From NCBI GenBank assembly GCA_036003885.1, contig DASYSA010000572.1, positions 1 through 6,940 of the forward strand: a DNA stretch of 6,940 bases, read 5' to 3'. Below are positions 1 to 6,716 of the stretch, in pieces. The notes beneath the pieces were generated by a model, which saw only the letters and a list, made by a program, of their open reading frames with translations, did not search any database and was not told where the DNA came from. The DNA is from DASYSA01 sp036003885 (GTDB taxonomy: Bacteria; Acidobacteriota; Blastocatellia; UBA7656). The position numbers were made by a program, and so were the translations under genes. Within the stretch, counting starts at the first letter, position 1. Each line of letters starts with the position of its first letter.

Positions 1-92
1 CCGGCATCGGCATCGCTCGGGTCGGCAACAGCGAGGACGAGTTCTTCGTCGGGCCCGAAGTTTCCCGACCCACCTCCAGACTGTGTTCCTGA
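1..92 (+). pseudogene. LodA/GoxA-like quinoprotein oxidase, N-terminal remnant
   Basis: Reading from base 3, this stretch encodes GIGIARVGNSEDEFFVGPE and then about ten unremarkable residues before a TGA at 90-92. The phrase IGIARVGNS...F..GPE is the hallmark near the N-terminus of LodA/GoxA-type oxidases. These carry a cysteine tryptophylquinone cofactor and oxidatively deaminate amino acids such as lysine or glycine, releasing H2O2. Such proteins normally run to several hundred residues, so a stop about 11 residues after the motif means the gene is truncated, frameshifted or internally deleted. The other two forward frames downstream do not resume a recognisable LodA sequence before the next gene at 142. 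The true start lies left of the window. The motif is seen directly; the family name is from memory of the family, and the broken state is inferred. Confidence 0.5.
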
Positions 93-130
93 CCCACGCG
101 AGGCTACTCGGCGCAGAAATGACCAGGTGT

Positions 131-137
131 AAGGAGG
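131..137 (+). promoter_or_regulatory. Shine-Dalgarno site of the ferritin-like gene
   Basis: AAGGAGG lies four bases before the ATG at 142, a near-perfect anti-16S match with slightly short spacing. An in-frame TAA at 130-132 excludes any earlier start in this frame. Confidence 0.75.
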
Positions 138-141
138 CGTA

Positions 142-1419
142 ATGGGTGACACAATAATCAAGAATCGCGACCAGCTTACCTGCGCTCTGCATGAGGCCTC
201 GGAGCTCGAGCAGGGCCTTATGTGCATGTACCTCTTCGCGGCGCTCTCGATGAAGAAGGCGAACGAACCTGGGATCACGCCGGCCGAGGCAGAGCAGATT
301 CGCCGCTGGGAAGCTAATATCCTCATGATTGCCCGGCAGGAGATGGAACACCTTGCGTTGGTGAACAATCTCTTAATTGCGATAGGCGCCGAACCATACT
401 TCTCACGGCCGAACTTTCCCGTGAAGTACGGCTACTATCCGATCCAGTTGCCCTTCACTCTCGAACGATTCGACGACGCCTCGCTGTTGCGGTTCATCGC
501 CTTCGAGGCGCCTCGGAATTGGACACAGGGAGATCTCGGCTTCGATGCATGGTCACTGGTCGCACAGCGGAATCTGCTTGCAGGCGTCGAAGGGATTAAG
601 CTACGTCAGCCCGCTTGCCTGCCATACAATCTGGAATTCGATTCCGTGCAGGAGCTTTATGATGAGATCGCAGCCGCGGTCAACAATGTCCACAAGTTCC
701 CTGCCCTCGAGAACCTTTTCATCGGCAATCCAAACCAGGAACCCTATCAGGACTTCCAATTTAACTTTGAATTCAACATCTTCACTTTTCAGGTCACTGA
801 CCGCGGCACCGCGAATGCCGCTCTCGATTTGATCCTGAAACAGGGAGAAGGCATAGACGCGCAGCCGGGATTCTCGAGCCACTTCAACATCTATTGCGAA
901 ATCTATAAGGAGTTTATCGGGGCGAGATTTGATCCCGCATGGAACGTGATCTCAAATCCATCGCATCAGAACGTCACAGATCAGTTCGCTCGAGCGGCAA
1001 TGGACTTCTTCAACTACTCCTACACGACGATGATGTTTATGCTCGTAAGCTTCTACAAATTCTTTTCGCCTGCATCGTGCGACTCGTCCAATCGAATGAT
1101 CAGCACCGCGCTTCAGAACACGGCGTTCGCGCCGATGATGACCATGGTTGTACGGCCGCTGGGCGAGATCCTCACGCGTTTACCGGCCGGTCCGGAAGGC
1201 TTATACGCCGGACCCAACTGGGATATCAGCGAAGAGGACTACGCATTGACACCTCATTCGGAGCCCGCCTTCTTCATTGAGAGGCTCAATAAAATGGTGA
1301 CGTTAGCCCTGGAGCTCAAGGATTCGGCGCCGTCAAAAGAGGTCGCGGCACGATTGACCTACATGTGGGAGAATCTTACGCGAGTGGAGTTGAACTTCAA
1401 ACAGATGACCAATAGTTAG
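142..1419 (+). CDS. VioB/RebD-type ferritin-like domain protein
   Basis: This 425-residue soluble protein has no signal peptide. It aligns by eye along its whole length with the C-terminal half of VioB, the iminophenylpyruvate dimer synthase of violacein synthesis (RebD in rebeccamycin). Helix one carries ELE (E21, E23) and helix two EMEH (E67, H70) followed by LVNNLLIAIG. These are the ELE and ExxH elements expected of a ferritin-like diiron or haem-linked site. Shared later blocks are PFTLERFDDASLLRFI (104-119), QGEG (234-237), SHF (245-248), a helix near 285-310, and the C-terminal LPAGPEG...AGP...DY region. VioB itself is about 1000 residues, so the large N-terminal half is absent. The start is fixed by the AAGGAGG at 131-137 and a stop just upstream. 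It follows a LodA-like remnant and precedes an unknown 293-residue gene. Family membership is well supported; the reaction and substrate are unknown. Confidence 0.85.
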   Translation: MGDTIIKNRDQLTCALHEASELEQGLMCMYLFAALSMKKANEPGITPAEAEQIRRWEANILMIARQEMEHLALVNNLLIAIGAEPYFSRPNFPVKYGYYPIQLPFTLERFDDASLLRFIAFEAPRNWTQGDLGFDAWSLVAQRNLLAGVEGIKLRQPACLPYNLEFDSVQELYDEIAAAVNNVHKFPALENLFIGNPNQEPYQDFQFNFEFNIFTFQVTDRGTANAALDLILKQGEGIDAQPGFSSHFNIYCEIYKEFIGARFDPAWNVISNPSHQNVTDQFARAAMDFFNYSYTTMMFMLVSFYKFFSPASCDSSNRMISTALQNTAFAPMMTMVVRPLGEILTRLPAGPEGLYAGPNWDISEEDYALTPHSEPAFFIERLNKMVTLALELKDSAPSKEVAARLTYMWENLTRVELNFKQMTNS

Positions 1420-1441
1420 GATTTAGGATTTAGGATCTAGG
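1417..1441 (+). repeat. Heptamer tandem repeat (TAGGATT, about 3.5 copies)
   Basis: Units TAGGATT, TAGGATT, TAGGATC and a partial TAGG follow without gaps. The first unit begins with the TAG stop codon of the ferritin-like gene, so the repeat starts exactly at the end of the coding region. It is in the intergenic gap and has no evident coding role. It could be a replication-slippage tract or one copy of a dispersed intergenic repeat. Confidence 0.8.
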
Positions 1442-1476
1442 CAGGAGGGCCCTGAAGGATTCATGGCAGAGGCGCG

Positions 1477-1493
1477 GGAACGCGGAGGAACGC
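1477..1493 (+). repeat. Short direct repeat GGAACGC in the intergenic gap
   Basis: GGAACGC occurs at 1477-1483 and again at 1487-1493, in a purine-rich tract that continues as ACAGAAGGAGG. The style resembles low-complexity dispersed intergenic repeats, but only one instance is in view, so the family assignment is a guess. The rest of the 157-base gap shows no convincing promoter or terminator. Confidence 0.4.
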
Positions 1494-1576
1494 ACAGAAG
1501 GAGGCCGGCGCGAAGTTGCCTTTAAGAAACATTACTGTGCCGCCTCGCGCTGCTGATAAACAACCAAGGAGCGATT

Positions 1577-2458
1577 ATGTGGGAAACAATCGACCTCGGC
1601 TTCGAGGGATATTTCATGTGCAGACTCACGACGGATCCCGACCCGACCGATGAGAAGCGCGGCGTGAGCGGCTATACCCTGGCGCTGGCAAGCGAAGATG
1701 ACCTCGATAACTGGATCCAGCTTAATCCCAGCCCCTCCTATATCGACCGAAACCTTCGCGAGCCGGGCAAGACGTTAATTGCCAGAGGCGAACTCGACCT
1801 CGGGGTAAAAGTCACCGGCGTTCAAGTCAATGGTCAGGACCATAAACGAGCGCCCGATATTGTGGGGGCCGCCGTCAATCTACTCGGCGCGGGAGGACGG
1901 GTTCCCGCATTCGAAGGCCGCAATGACATCGTAGGTTCAGACGATAACGTCGAGTTTCCCATCGACCCATTCATCATCGACATCAAGAACAAGAACGGCG
2001 CGATTCACATCAACCGGCAAGACGTGCTCCCTAACAACCTGCCGATCTGGAAGCTTCCGGCGAGCGCCTATCAGGATCGCGTTGGCATCCCAAACGCTCT
2101 GCCCGAACCCATCCTCGAGGTGATGGAAGCGATCGGTGTCTATGACTTCTACGAATTCTTCCGCAACCGCGCGAAGTGGATCAATCACCTGATGGAACAG
2201 ACGACTGACCCGGACCAGATCCAGATGTACAAGACCCGCTTGTATGTGATCGAGTTCTTCGGCGATCGGATTCGCAGCAGGCTCGGCATGCAGCGGATTT
2301 GGAACTTCCAGATCAGCGGCAGCACAGGTATTGCGGATGGTCTTCCAGAGGTCGACATAAGCGCGCCCTGGCCCGTAAACTTCTGGTTCGGCGGATTCGA
2401 TGGCGATCTGATGATCGGCTATATGCGCGGCGCTCTTCATCTCCCCCTGAAGCCGTGA
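1577..2458 (+). CDS. Conserved-type protein of unknown function, 293 aa
   Basis: I do not recognise a named family. ATG at 1577 has AAGGAG at 1566-1571 with five-base spacing, a good start signal. The protein looks soluble and cytoplasmic, with no signal peptide or membrane segment. The N-terminus has a dense block, FEGYFMCRL followed by TDPDPTDEKRGVSGYTLAL (residues 9-37), that looks like a conserved domain start. A middle region near 175-225 is helical and charged, and the C-terminus is rich in aromatic residues and glycine (APWPVNFWFGGFDGDLMIGY). It has very few cysteines. It lies 157 bases downstream of the VioB-like gene on the same strand. Because that gene lacks the N-terminal half of VioB, this protein could be a separate partner subunit, but I see no sequence match to VioB's N-terminal half. 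It is certainly coding in character; function unknown. Confidence 0.8.
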   Translation: MWETIDLGFEGYFMCRLTTDPDPTDEKRGVSGYTLALASEDDLDNWIQLNPSPSYIDRNLREPGKTLIARGELDLGVKVTGVQVNGQDHKRAPDIVGAAVNLLGAGGRVPAFEGRNDIVGSDDNVEFPIDPFIIDIKNKNGAIHINRQDVLPNNLPIWKLPASAYQDRVGIPNALPEPILEVMEAIGVYDFYEFFRNRAKWINHLMEQTTDPDQIQMYKTRLYVIEFFGDRIRSRLGMQRIWNFQISGSTGIADGLPEVDISAPWPVNFWFGGFDGDLMIGYMRGALHLPLKP

Positions 2459-2549
2459 CGCCGGCATTTGTCGAGCAGGATGTTGAAAGACCGGTCTACG
2501 CCACTCGAAAACAAAGCCGCTCCGCTGCCATAGTTCCTCACGTCATAGT

Positions 2550-2568
2550 CTTCGTGCCCTTTGTGTCC
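2550..2568 (+). repeat. Possible dispersed intergenic repeat motif
   Basis: CTTCGTGCCCTTTGTGTCC contains two imperfect copies of a CTTyGTGyCC-like unit. From general familiarity, phrases of this type recur between genes in many bacterial genomes. Only one copy is present here, so the repeat status is inferred. It sits in the 162-base gap before the receptor gene, which otherwise shows no clear promoter. Confidence 0.35.
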
Positions 2569-2610
2569 AGGAAGGCAGCTTTCCGCAATCTGCTGGTGTC
2601 GAAGTCCCGC

Positions 2611-2614
2611 GGAG
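2611..2614 (+). promoter_or_regulatory. Shine-Dalgarno site that decides the receptor start
   Basis: GGAG (within GGAGAAAG) lies six bases before ATG 2621. This favours 2621 over the upstream in-frame ATG at 2561, which would add 20 residues unlike a signal peptide, and over ATG 2630, which would be too far from this site. Confidence 0.65.
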
Positions 2615-2620
2615 AAAGCG

Positions 2621-5422
2621 ATGGGGAAGATGTTTCGTTGGTTCAACTGTCTGATCGTTGCGTTGGCAACCGGCGCGGCGAGCGCTTCCGCGCAATCGAG
2701 CGCTTCGATCGGCGGCAGCATCGTCGATCAAAACGGCGCGGTAGTAGCCGACGCGCTGGTAAAGGCGCTGAACGTAGCCAGCGGCCGCGAGTCGTCGGTC
2801 AAGACCGACTCTTCCGGTAAATATCAGGTCTCAGGACTGCCCGCGGGGTCATATCGCGTCTCGGTTGCGAGCTCCGGCTTTGCAACGGCGGCCAGGACCG
2901 TGACTCTGCGAAACCACGACGCAGTCAGACAGGACTTCTCGCTCGCGCCAGGCGCCCTTGAAGACTCGATAACTGTCACGGCAGGAAGGGGAAGCGCTCG
3001 CGTCGCAGCTGAGACTCCGCAGACCATCACAGTCGCCGACGCCAACGACATTGAAGCTCGTCGACCTTCATCAACCCTGGGAGCCGTTGAGACGACACCT
3101 AACCTTACACCGGTCGCTTCGAATCCCGCAGCCGAGCGGCCTCGACTACGAGGCCTGACCTCGAATCGAGTACTCGTCATCGTCGACGGCGAACGGTTGA
3201 ATAACATGCGCAGCGATCCGCTCTCGGGCGTCTCGCCGAGCATAGTCGATGTAACCCAATTGCAATCGGCCGAAGTTGTCAGCGGGGCGGGATCGAGCCT
3301 GTATGGTTCAGATGCGATGGCGGGCACCATCAATCTCGTCACTCGCACTCCTTCGCTTGATCCGGCTCACCGGCATCTCGGTGTCCGATTCGATGGCGAC
3401 CTCCACAGCAACGGATTGTTTGGACGCGGCGCGGCGGCCCTGAGCTGGAGCGGTGCTCGAATAGCGGCTCGGCTAAGCGGCTCCAGGTTCCGATCGGGCG
3501 ACTACGAAGCGGGAAACAATGCAATTCCGCTGGAAGAGGTCACGCGATTGGGTCGCTTCGCCGTCGAGATGGGCAACGCCGTTGGGAACAACGTCGCGCG
3601 CACCTACACGGTATGGGATCTGCCTTCAGGCGCGAGTGTCCCCAACGGTCATGGGCATGGCTTCAACGACCAGCTCGACCTCTGGTTTTCGCTCGCAGCC
3701 AATCACAGTCTTCGGCTGCGTCAGTTGAGCAGCCAGCATTCGGACATCGGCTTTCCGTTTATCACACCTCCATTTGACACAAGAGAGCAGTTCAACGGTT
3801 TTCGACGGCTCGACAAGTACGGCGCGAGATACGAAGGCCGGGAGTTGGCAGGCTGGCTGCCACGCGTGTTCGGGGGCTTCTATCGGCAGAAGTATTCCTT
3901 CGCGGATGACAACTTTGTGTCCGCAATCACTCCCGGCAGCAGTTGGGAGATCGACCCGGCCTCGCCCGACGGTAGTATCTCTGTGCTGACCGGCAATCGA
4001 TCGAGCTTCACTCTGGGGAACTTCACGGATGGTAAGAACTCGGTCACGTCATACGGCGCCGACCTTCAGGCGGCGTTGGTTCCGTTCCGCGGAGCGGTGA
4101 TCACGACGGGCGCGAACTATCTGCGCGATGACTCGAAGGACGCGTTTTCTCGCCTCGAGTTCATTCAAGGCGCGCCCGGCCGCGCCGTCTCCGGCCGCGC
4201 CAGCAGCCCTGACTCCACATATAGAAATCTCGGCTGGTTTACTCTGGTCGAGTGGGAACCCTCTCGGTTCCTCCGCCTCGCAGGCGGCTTGCGAGTAGAT
4301 AACTGGAAGACCGAAGCGAGAGTCACACCCGGCTTTCCTCTCGGCTCTGAGTCCGCAATTCTTGATGCCTCCTTCAGCGAACTGCTCGGCAATTCCGGCG
4401 GCATCAATGTTGGAGGGTTGAGAGGAATTTCAGACCTCGTAAGCGGCGCGAGTGGAATCAGTACCAGTCGAACCACCGCAACCGGAAACCTGGGCGCAGT
4501 GCTTCGGCTGCCGGGGAGATTCAACCCTTACTTTCGCTGGGCGACCAGCTATCGGGAGCCTGGCATAACTGAACGATACGCGCTTCGTGACTTCGGAGAT
4601 CCGACCTTCAGTGTTCTGTTGATCTCGAACACAGCCTTGAAGCCCGAGCGGGGCAAGAACTACGAAGGAGGCATTAAGGTCCAGCGGGATCGATGGAACG
4701 CTTCGATCGCGTACTTCAGAAACAACCTGGAGGACTTTCTCAAACCAGTCTTCTCTGACGTGTTCTTCGTGCCCCCCGACCCGGCTCACGGCCTTGAACC
4801 TATCTCGCCGTTCTTTCCCTTCCACGGCGTGCTGTACGTGCAGCGGACTAATACTGCGCGCGCGCGGATTCAGGGAGTGGAAGGTGCATACGAAGCGAGC
4901 CTTCCGCTCGCCTGGGCCGGATCGATCACTCCGTTCGGCTCGATGGGCTGGCTGAAGGGTTCGGACCTGACGCCGGACGACAACGCTCTCGCGTTGATAG
5001 AGCAGTTCTACAACAGGTCCGACACGCCCATTCCACTGCGGGGATCGGCGAGCGATGCTCCATTGGCCGGGATCACGCCGTTCCGCGGCATATTCGGGGC
5101 GCGTTACAACAGCAAGCACGACGCGTGGATAGGCGAATATCAGGTTCGATATCAATCGCGCATCAAACGAGTAGATCCTATTGATTTGTCTTCCACGATC
5201 GTGACTCAGTACGGCACTCTCGCAAGCCTGAACTCATTTGCCCGGCACTCAATTCGCGCAGGATACAACTATCGCCGCGAGCGTTATCGAATGTCATTCA
5301 CGTTCGGCGTGGAGAATCTCACAAACCGATTGTACTTCGAGCCTTTTCAGACGGCGCCCGCAATTGGGCGGACGTTTGTCGTCGGGATGACGACGGACTT
5401 CTTCAACCTGGTGAGGCGATGA
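2621..5422 (+). CDS. TonB-dependent outer-membrane receptor
   Basis: This 933-residue protein should be an outer-membrane beta-barrel that imports a ligand using TonB/ExbBD energy. Starting at 2621 gives a signal peptide (residues 1-24, MGKMFRW then a hydrophobic stretch and AxA cleavage at ASA-Q). A carboxypeptidase-regulatory-like domain follows (about 28-108; GGSIVDQNGAVVADALV, GKYQVSGLPAGSYRVSV). A TonB-box-like DSITVTA lies at 115-121. The plug domain spans about 130-242, with LRGLTSNRVLVIVDGERLN (176-194) and SLYGSDAMAGTINLVTR (226-242). The rest is barrel, with YREP at 644-647 and NTALKPE at 670-676, in the positions of the FRAP and NPNL motifs of haem-type receptors but degenerate. 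The end is aromatic (F927, F928) followed by five residues. The length is typical of the class. The ligand is not determinable; iron chelates, haem or cobalamin are possible. A DedA-like gene follows after four bases. Confidence 0.93.
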   Translation: MGKMFRWFNCLIVALATGAASASAQSSASIGGSIVDQNGAVVADALVKALNVASGRESSVKTDSSGKYQVSGLPAGSYRVSVASSGFATAARTVTLRNHDAVRQDFSLAPGALEDSITVTAGRGSARVAAETPQTITVADANDIEARRPSSTLGAVETTPNLTPVASNPAAERPRLRGLTSNRVLVIVDGERLNNMRSDPLSGVSPSIVDVTQLQSAEVVSGAGSSLYGSDAMAGTINLVTRTPSLDPAHRHLGVRFDGDLHSNGLFGRGAAALSWSGARIAARLSGSRFRSGDYEAGNNAIPLEEVTRLGRFAVEMGNAVGNNVARTYTVWDLPSGASVPNGHGHGFNDQLDLWFSLAANHSLRLRQLSSQHSDIGFPFITPPFDTREQFNGFRRLDKYGARYEGRELAGWLPRVFGGFYRQKYSFADDNFVSAITPGSSWEIDPASPDGSISVLTGNRSSFTLGNFTDGKNSVTSYGADLQAALVPFRGAVITTGANYLRDDSKDAFSRLEFIQGAPGRAVSGRASSPDSTYRNLGWFTLVEWEPSRFLRLAGGLRVDNWKTEARVTPGFPLGSESAILDASFSELLGNSGGINVGGLRGISDLVSGASGISTSRTTATGNLGAVLRLPGRFNPYFRWATSYREPGITERYALRDFGDPTFSVLLISNTALKPERGKNYEGGIKVQRDRWNASIAYFRNNLEDFLKPVFSDVFFVPPDPAHGLEPISPFFPFHGVLYVQRTNTARARIQGVEGAYEASLPLAWAGSITPFGSMGWLKGSDLTPDDNALALIEQFYNRSDTPIPLRGSASDAPLAGITPFRGIFGARYNSKHDAWIGEYQVRYQSRIKRVDPIDLSSTIVTQYGTLASLNSFARHSIRAGYNYRRERYRMSFTFGVENLTNRLYFEPFQTAPAIGRTFVVGMTTDFFNLVRR

Positions 5423-5426
5423 GATC

Positions 5427-6062
5427 GTGAAGCGATACTGGTTCATCGTCGGCGCGATGTTTGCGCTGTTCCTGATGCTCTTCCTGTTGGTCGAGGCCCT
5501 CCACATTCCGATTCTGAGCGACCCCTCTCGATGGCTGGAGCGAGGGGGCTTGTGGGCGGCCCTGCTCGGGGTGGCGTTGTTGATTGCGGACATCGTGCTG
5601 CCGGTTCCTTCGAGCCTGGTGATGATAGCTCACGGCGCGATCTTCGGAGCGATGATTGGCACTCTGTTATCGCTGATTGGAAGCGTTGGAGCTGCGATTG
5701 CAGGCTTTGCAATTGGCCGGCGGGGAGGTTCTCTTCTGGAGAGGTTGGTGCCTGCCGAGGAACGCGCAAGAGTCGATCGATTGCTCATCAGGTGGGGCGC
5801 GCTGGCGATAGTGGTCAGCCGGCCTGTGCCGCTGTTGGCTGAAACAGTCGCGATCATGTCAGGAGCATCTCCAATGTCATGGAGGCGCGCGATCCTCGCT
5901 TCGATTGCCGGCTCGTTTCCCCCGGCGTTGTTGTACGCGTTGACGGGATCGGTAGCCGCGAGCTTCGAAAGCGGCGCGCTGATGTTTGGGTTCGTGGTGC
6001 TGGTGTCAGGGTCGTTTTGGTTGATCAGTCGCTGGGTCGAGCCGCGGCTGGAAAGAGGATGA
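5427..6062 (+). CDS. DedA/VTT-domain inner-membrane protein
   Basis: This 211-residue polytopic protein belongs to the DedA/TVP38/TMEM64 (VTT, SNARE-associated) family. Relatives flip or scramble lipids, including undecaprenyl phosphate, and support envelope integrity. Hydrophobic segments lie near residues 5-25, 42-63, 64-96, 125-145, 153-175 and 183-200. The family signature is visible as LPVPSSLVMIAHGAIFGAMI (58-77), a glycine-rich re-entrant stretch ending GRRGG (97-101), SRPVP (131-135) and MSGASPMSWRRA (144-155). D55, E139 and R132 are candidate functional charged residues. The start is GTG at 5427, four bases after the receptor stop; GAGG at 5413-5416 lies inside the receptor's end, ten bases upstream. 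No ATG start serves better, the next in frame being residue 11, inside the first membrane segment. The spacing suggests translational coupling to the receptor. The exact substrate is unknown. Confidence 0.88.
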   Translation: MKRYWFIVGAMFALFLMLFLLVEALHIPILSDPSRWLERGGLWAALLGVALLIADIVLPVPSSLVMIAHGAIFGAMIGTLLSLIGSVGAAIAGFAIGRRGGSLLERLVPAEERARVDRLLIRWGALAIVVSRPVPLLAETVAIMSGASPMSWRRAILASIAGSFPPALLYALTGSVAASFESGALMFGFVVLVSGSFWLISRWVEPRLERG

Positions 6063-6122
6063 AGCCATTCGATGCCGCCTCTCGGTTGTGGCCTAAAGCA
6101 AGATTCCATTTACCCTCATCGC

Positions 6123-6503
6123 TCAATGAAGCACATCTCCCGACCAACGGTCCCGAATCGCCCAATAAGGACACTGCGGACACTTCTGCCCTTCAGGATA
6201 GTCGATGGCTTCTTCATGAGGGCACCCGATAATGCGATCCGTCATGACCACCGTGCGAACGGCGTGTGATTTTATGAACTCGAGAATCTCGTCTCGGATT
6301 GTCGGGTCATTGCGCAGGTCATCTTCGGCGAACCAGCGCTGCATGTTCTTGGGCTCATCAGATTCATCGACTACAATGCCAACGGCAACCTTCGTCGCGT
6401 GCTTATCGTCCGGACCGTAAAAAGCCACGGTCGCAACCGGATAACCTTTGAAGCCGCGGTCCGCCTTCTTTTGGAGCCTTGACTTGGGGCGTTTGATCTT
6501 CAC
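6123..6503 (-). CDS. Conserved hypothetical protein with Cys/His cluster
   Basis: This 126-residue protein starts at a GTG (6503-6501) with a strong GGGAGG eight bases upstream. The N-terminus is very basic (KIKRPKSRLQKK). A compact alpha/beta-looking middle follows, with YPVATVAFYGPDD (21-33) and KVAVGIVVDE (38-47), then a helix around 66-80. The C-terminus holds GCPHEEAIDYPEGQKCPQC (93-111) followed by PYWAIRDRWSGD. C94, H96, C108 and C111 could bind zinc in a CxH...CxxC arrangement. I recall similar uncharacterised small proteins in Acidobacteriota and Chloroflexota, but cannot name a family. The basic N-terminus and possible zinc knuckle could suit nucleic-acid binding, which is only inference. 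It converges on the DedA gene with 60 bases between stops, and lies downstream of the P460 gene on the same strand. Confidence 0.8.
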   Translation of the reverse strand: MKIKRPKSRLQKKADRGFKGYPVATVAFYGPDDKHATKVAVGIVVDESDEPKNMQRWFAEDDLRNDPTIRDEILEFIKSHAVRTVVMTDRIIGCPHEEAIDYPEGQKCPQCPYWAIRDRWSGDVLH

Positions 6504-6511
6504 GTCTTGTA

Positions 6512-6517
6512 CCTCCC
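6512..6517 (-). promoter_or_regulatory. Shine-Dalgarno site supporting a GTG start
   Basis: On the minus strand GGGAGG precedes the GTG at 6503-6501 by eight bases. This is the best ribosome-binding site near the 5' end of the 126-residue gene and fixes its start at a GTG. Confidence 0.7.
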
Positions 6518-6533
6518 AGTTCTGATCTCAGGC

Positions 6534-6701
6534 TCAGATATACAGGTCGTTATTCCGGATGCATCGCAGTTCAGTCGCGCTGTCGAGGTACGGCGTTGGC
6601 TTGCGGACAAGTCTGGCCGTTCCGCCCTTTGACAGCGCCATCAGAAGTGCTGCCATTGTCACGCGCCGGTTATCACGAATCTGGGGAGTAGCTCCAGCCA
6701 T
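6534..6701 (-). CDS. Possible 55-residue small protein
   Basis: The minus strand between the P460 gene and the 126-residue gene is open from ATG at 6701-6699 to TGA at 6536-6534. It fills most of that gap. The peptide begins MAGATPQIRDNRRVT, continues through an Ala/Leu/Met-rich helix-like stretch (16-24) and ends LRCIRNNDLYI. It has no signal peptide and matches nothing I know. The only upstream ribosome site is a GAGGA at 6714-6718, twelve bases away and overlapping the P460 stop codon. That would fit termination-reinitiation but is weak. An open frame of this size can arise by chance in GC-rich DNA, so this is a tentative call resting on position and composition only. Confidence 0.35.
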   Translation of the reverse strand: MAGATPQIRDNRRVTMAALLMALSKGGTARLVRKPTPYLDSATELRCIRNNDLYI

Positions 6702-6716
6702 CCCTCTGTGATGTCC

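Noticed and set aside
2..142. Plus-strand frame open from base 2 to a TAA overlapping the ATG at 142
   Set aside because: The TAATG overlap looks like gene coupling, but the translation is Arg-rich and unrecognisable, whereas the frame from base 3 carries the LodA-like motif.
1937..2467. 176-codon minus-strand frame opposite the 293-residue gene
   Set aside because: Low-complexity, no recognisable motif and no ribosome site; it mirrors the sense gene.
2483..2511. TTGAAA as a -35 box for the receptor gene
   Set aside because: No -10-like hexamer lies at a suitable distance.
2299..2820. 173-codon plus-strand frame overlapping the end of the 293-residue gene and the start of the receptor
   Set aside because: Arg/Ser-rich translation without domains, and it overlaps two better genes, including the receptor signal peptide.
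4430..5155. 241-codon open frame on the minus strand inside the receptor gene
   Set aside because: It lies wholly antisense to a well-supported beta-barrel region, its translation is rich in Arg, Val and Pro without any domain, and GC-rich genes commonly leave such open antisense frames.
6074..6092. Possible hairpin (GCCGC / GTGGC) between the convergent genes, considered as a terminator
   Set aside because: Only five pairs including one G-U, a nine-base loop and no T-tract; too weak to call.
5879..6232. 117-codon plus-strand frame across the end of the DedA gene
   Set aside because: Out of frame with the clear membrane protein, without domains, and it runs into the convergent minus-strand gene.
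6529..6540. Near-palindromic CTCAGGCTCAGA tract upstream of the 126-residue gene, considered as an operator
   Set aside because: It is closer to a short direct CTCAG repeat than an inverted repeat, and only four bases pair symmetrically.
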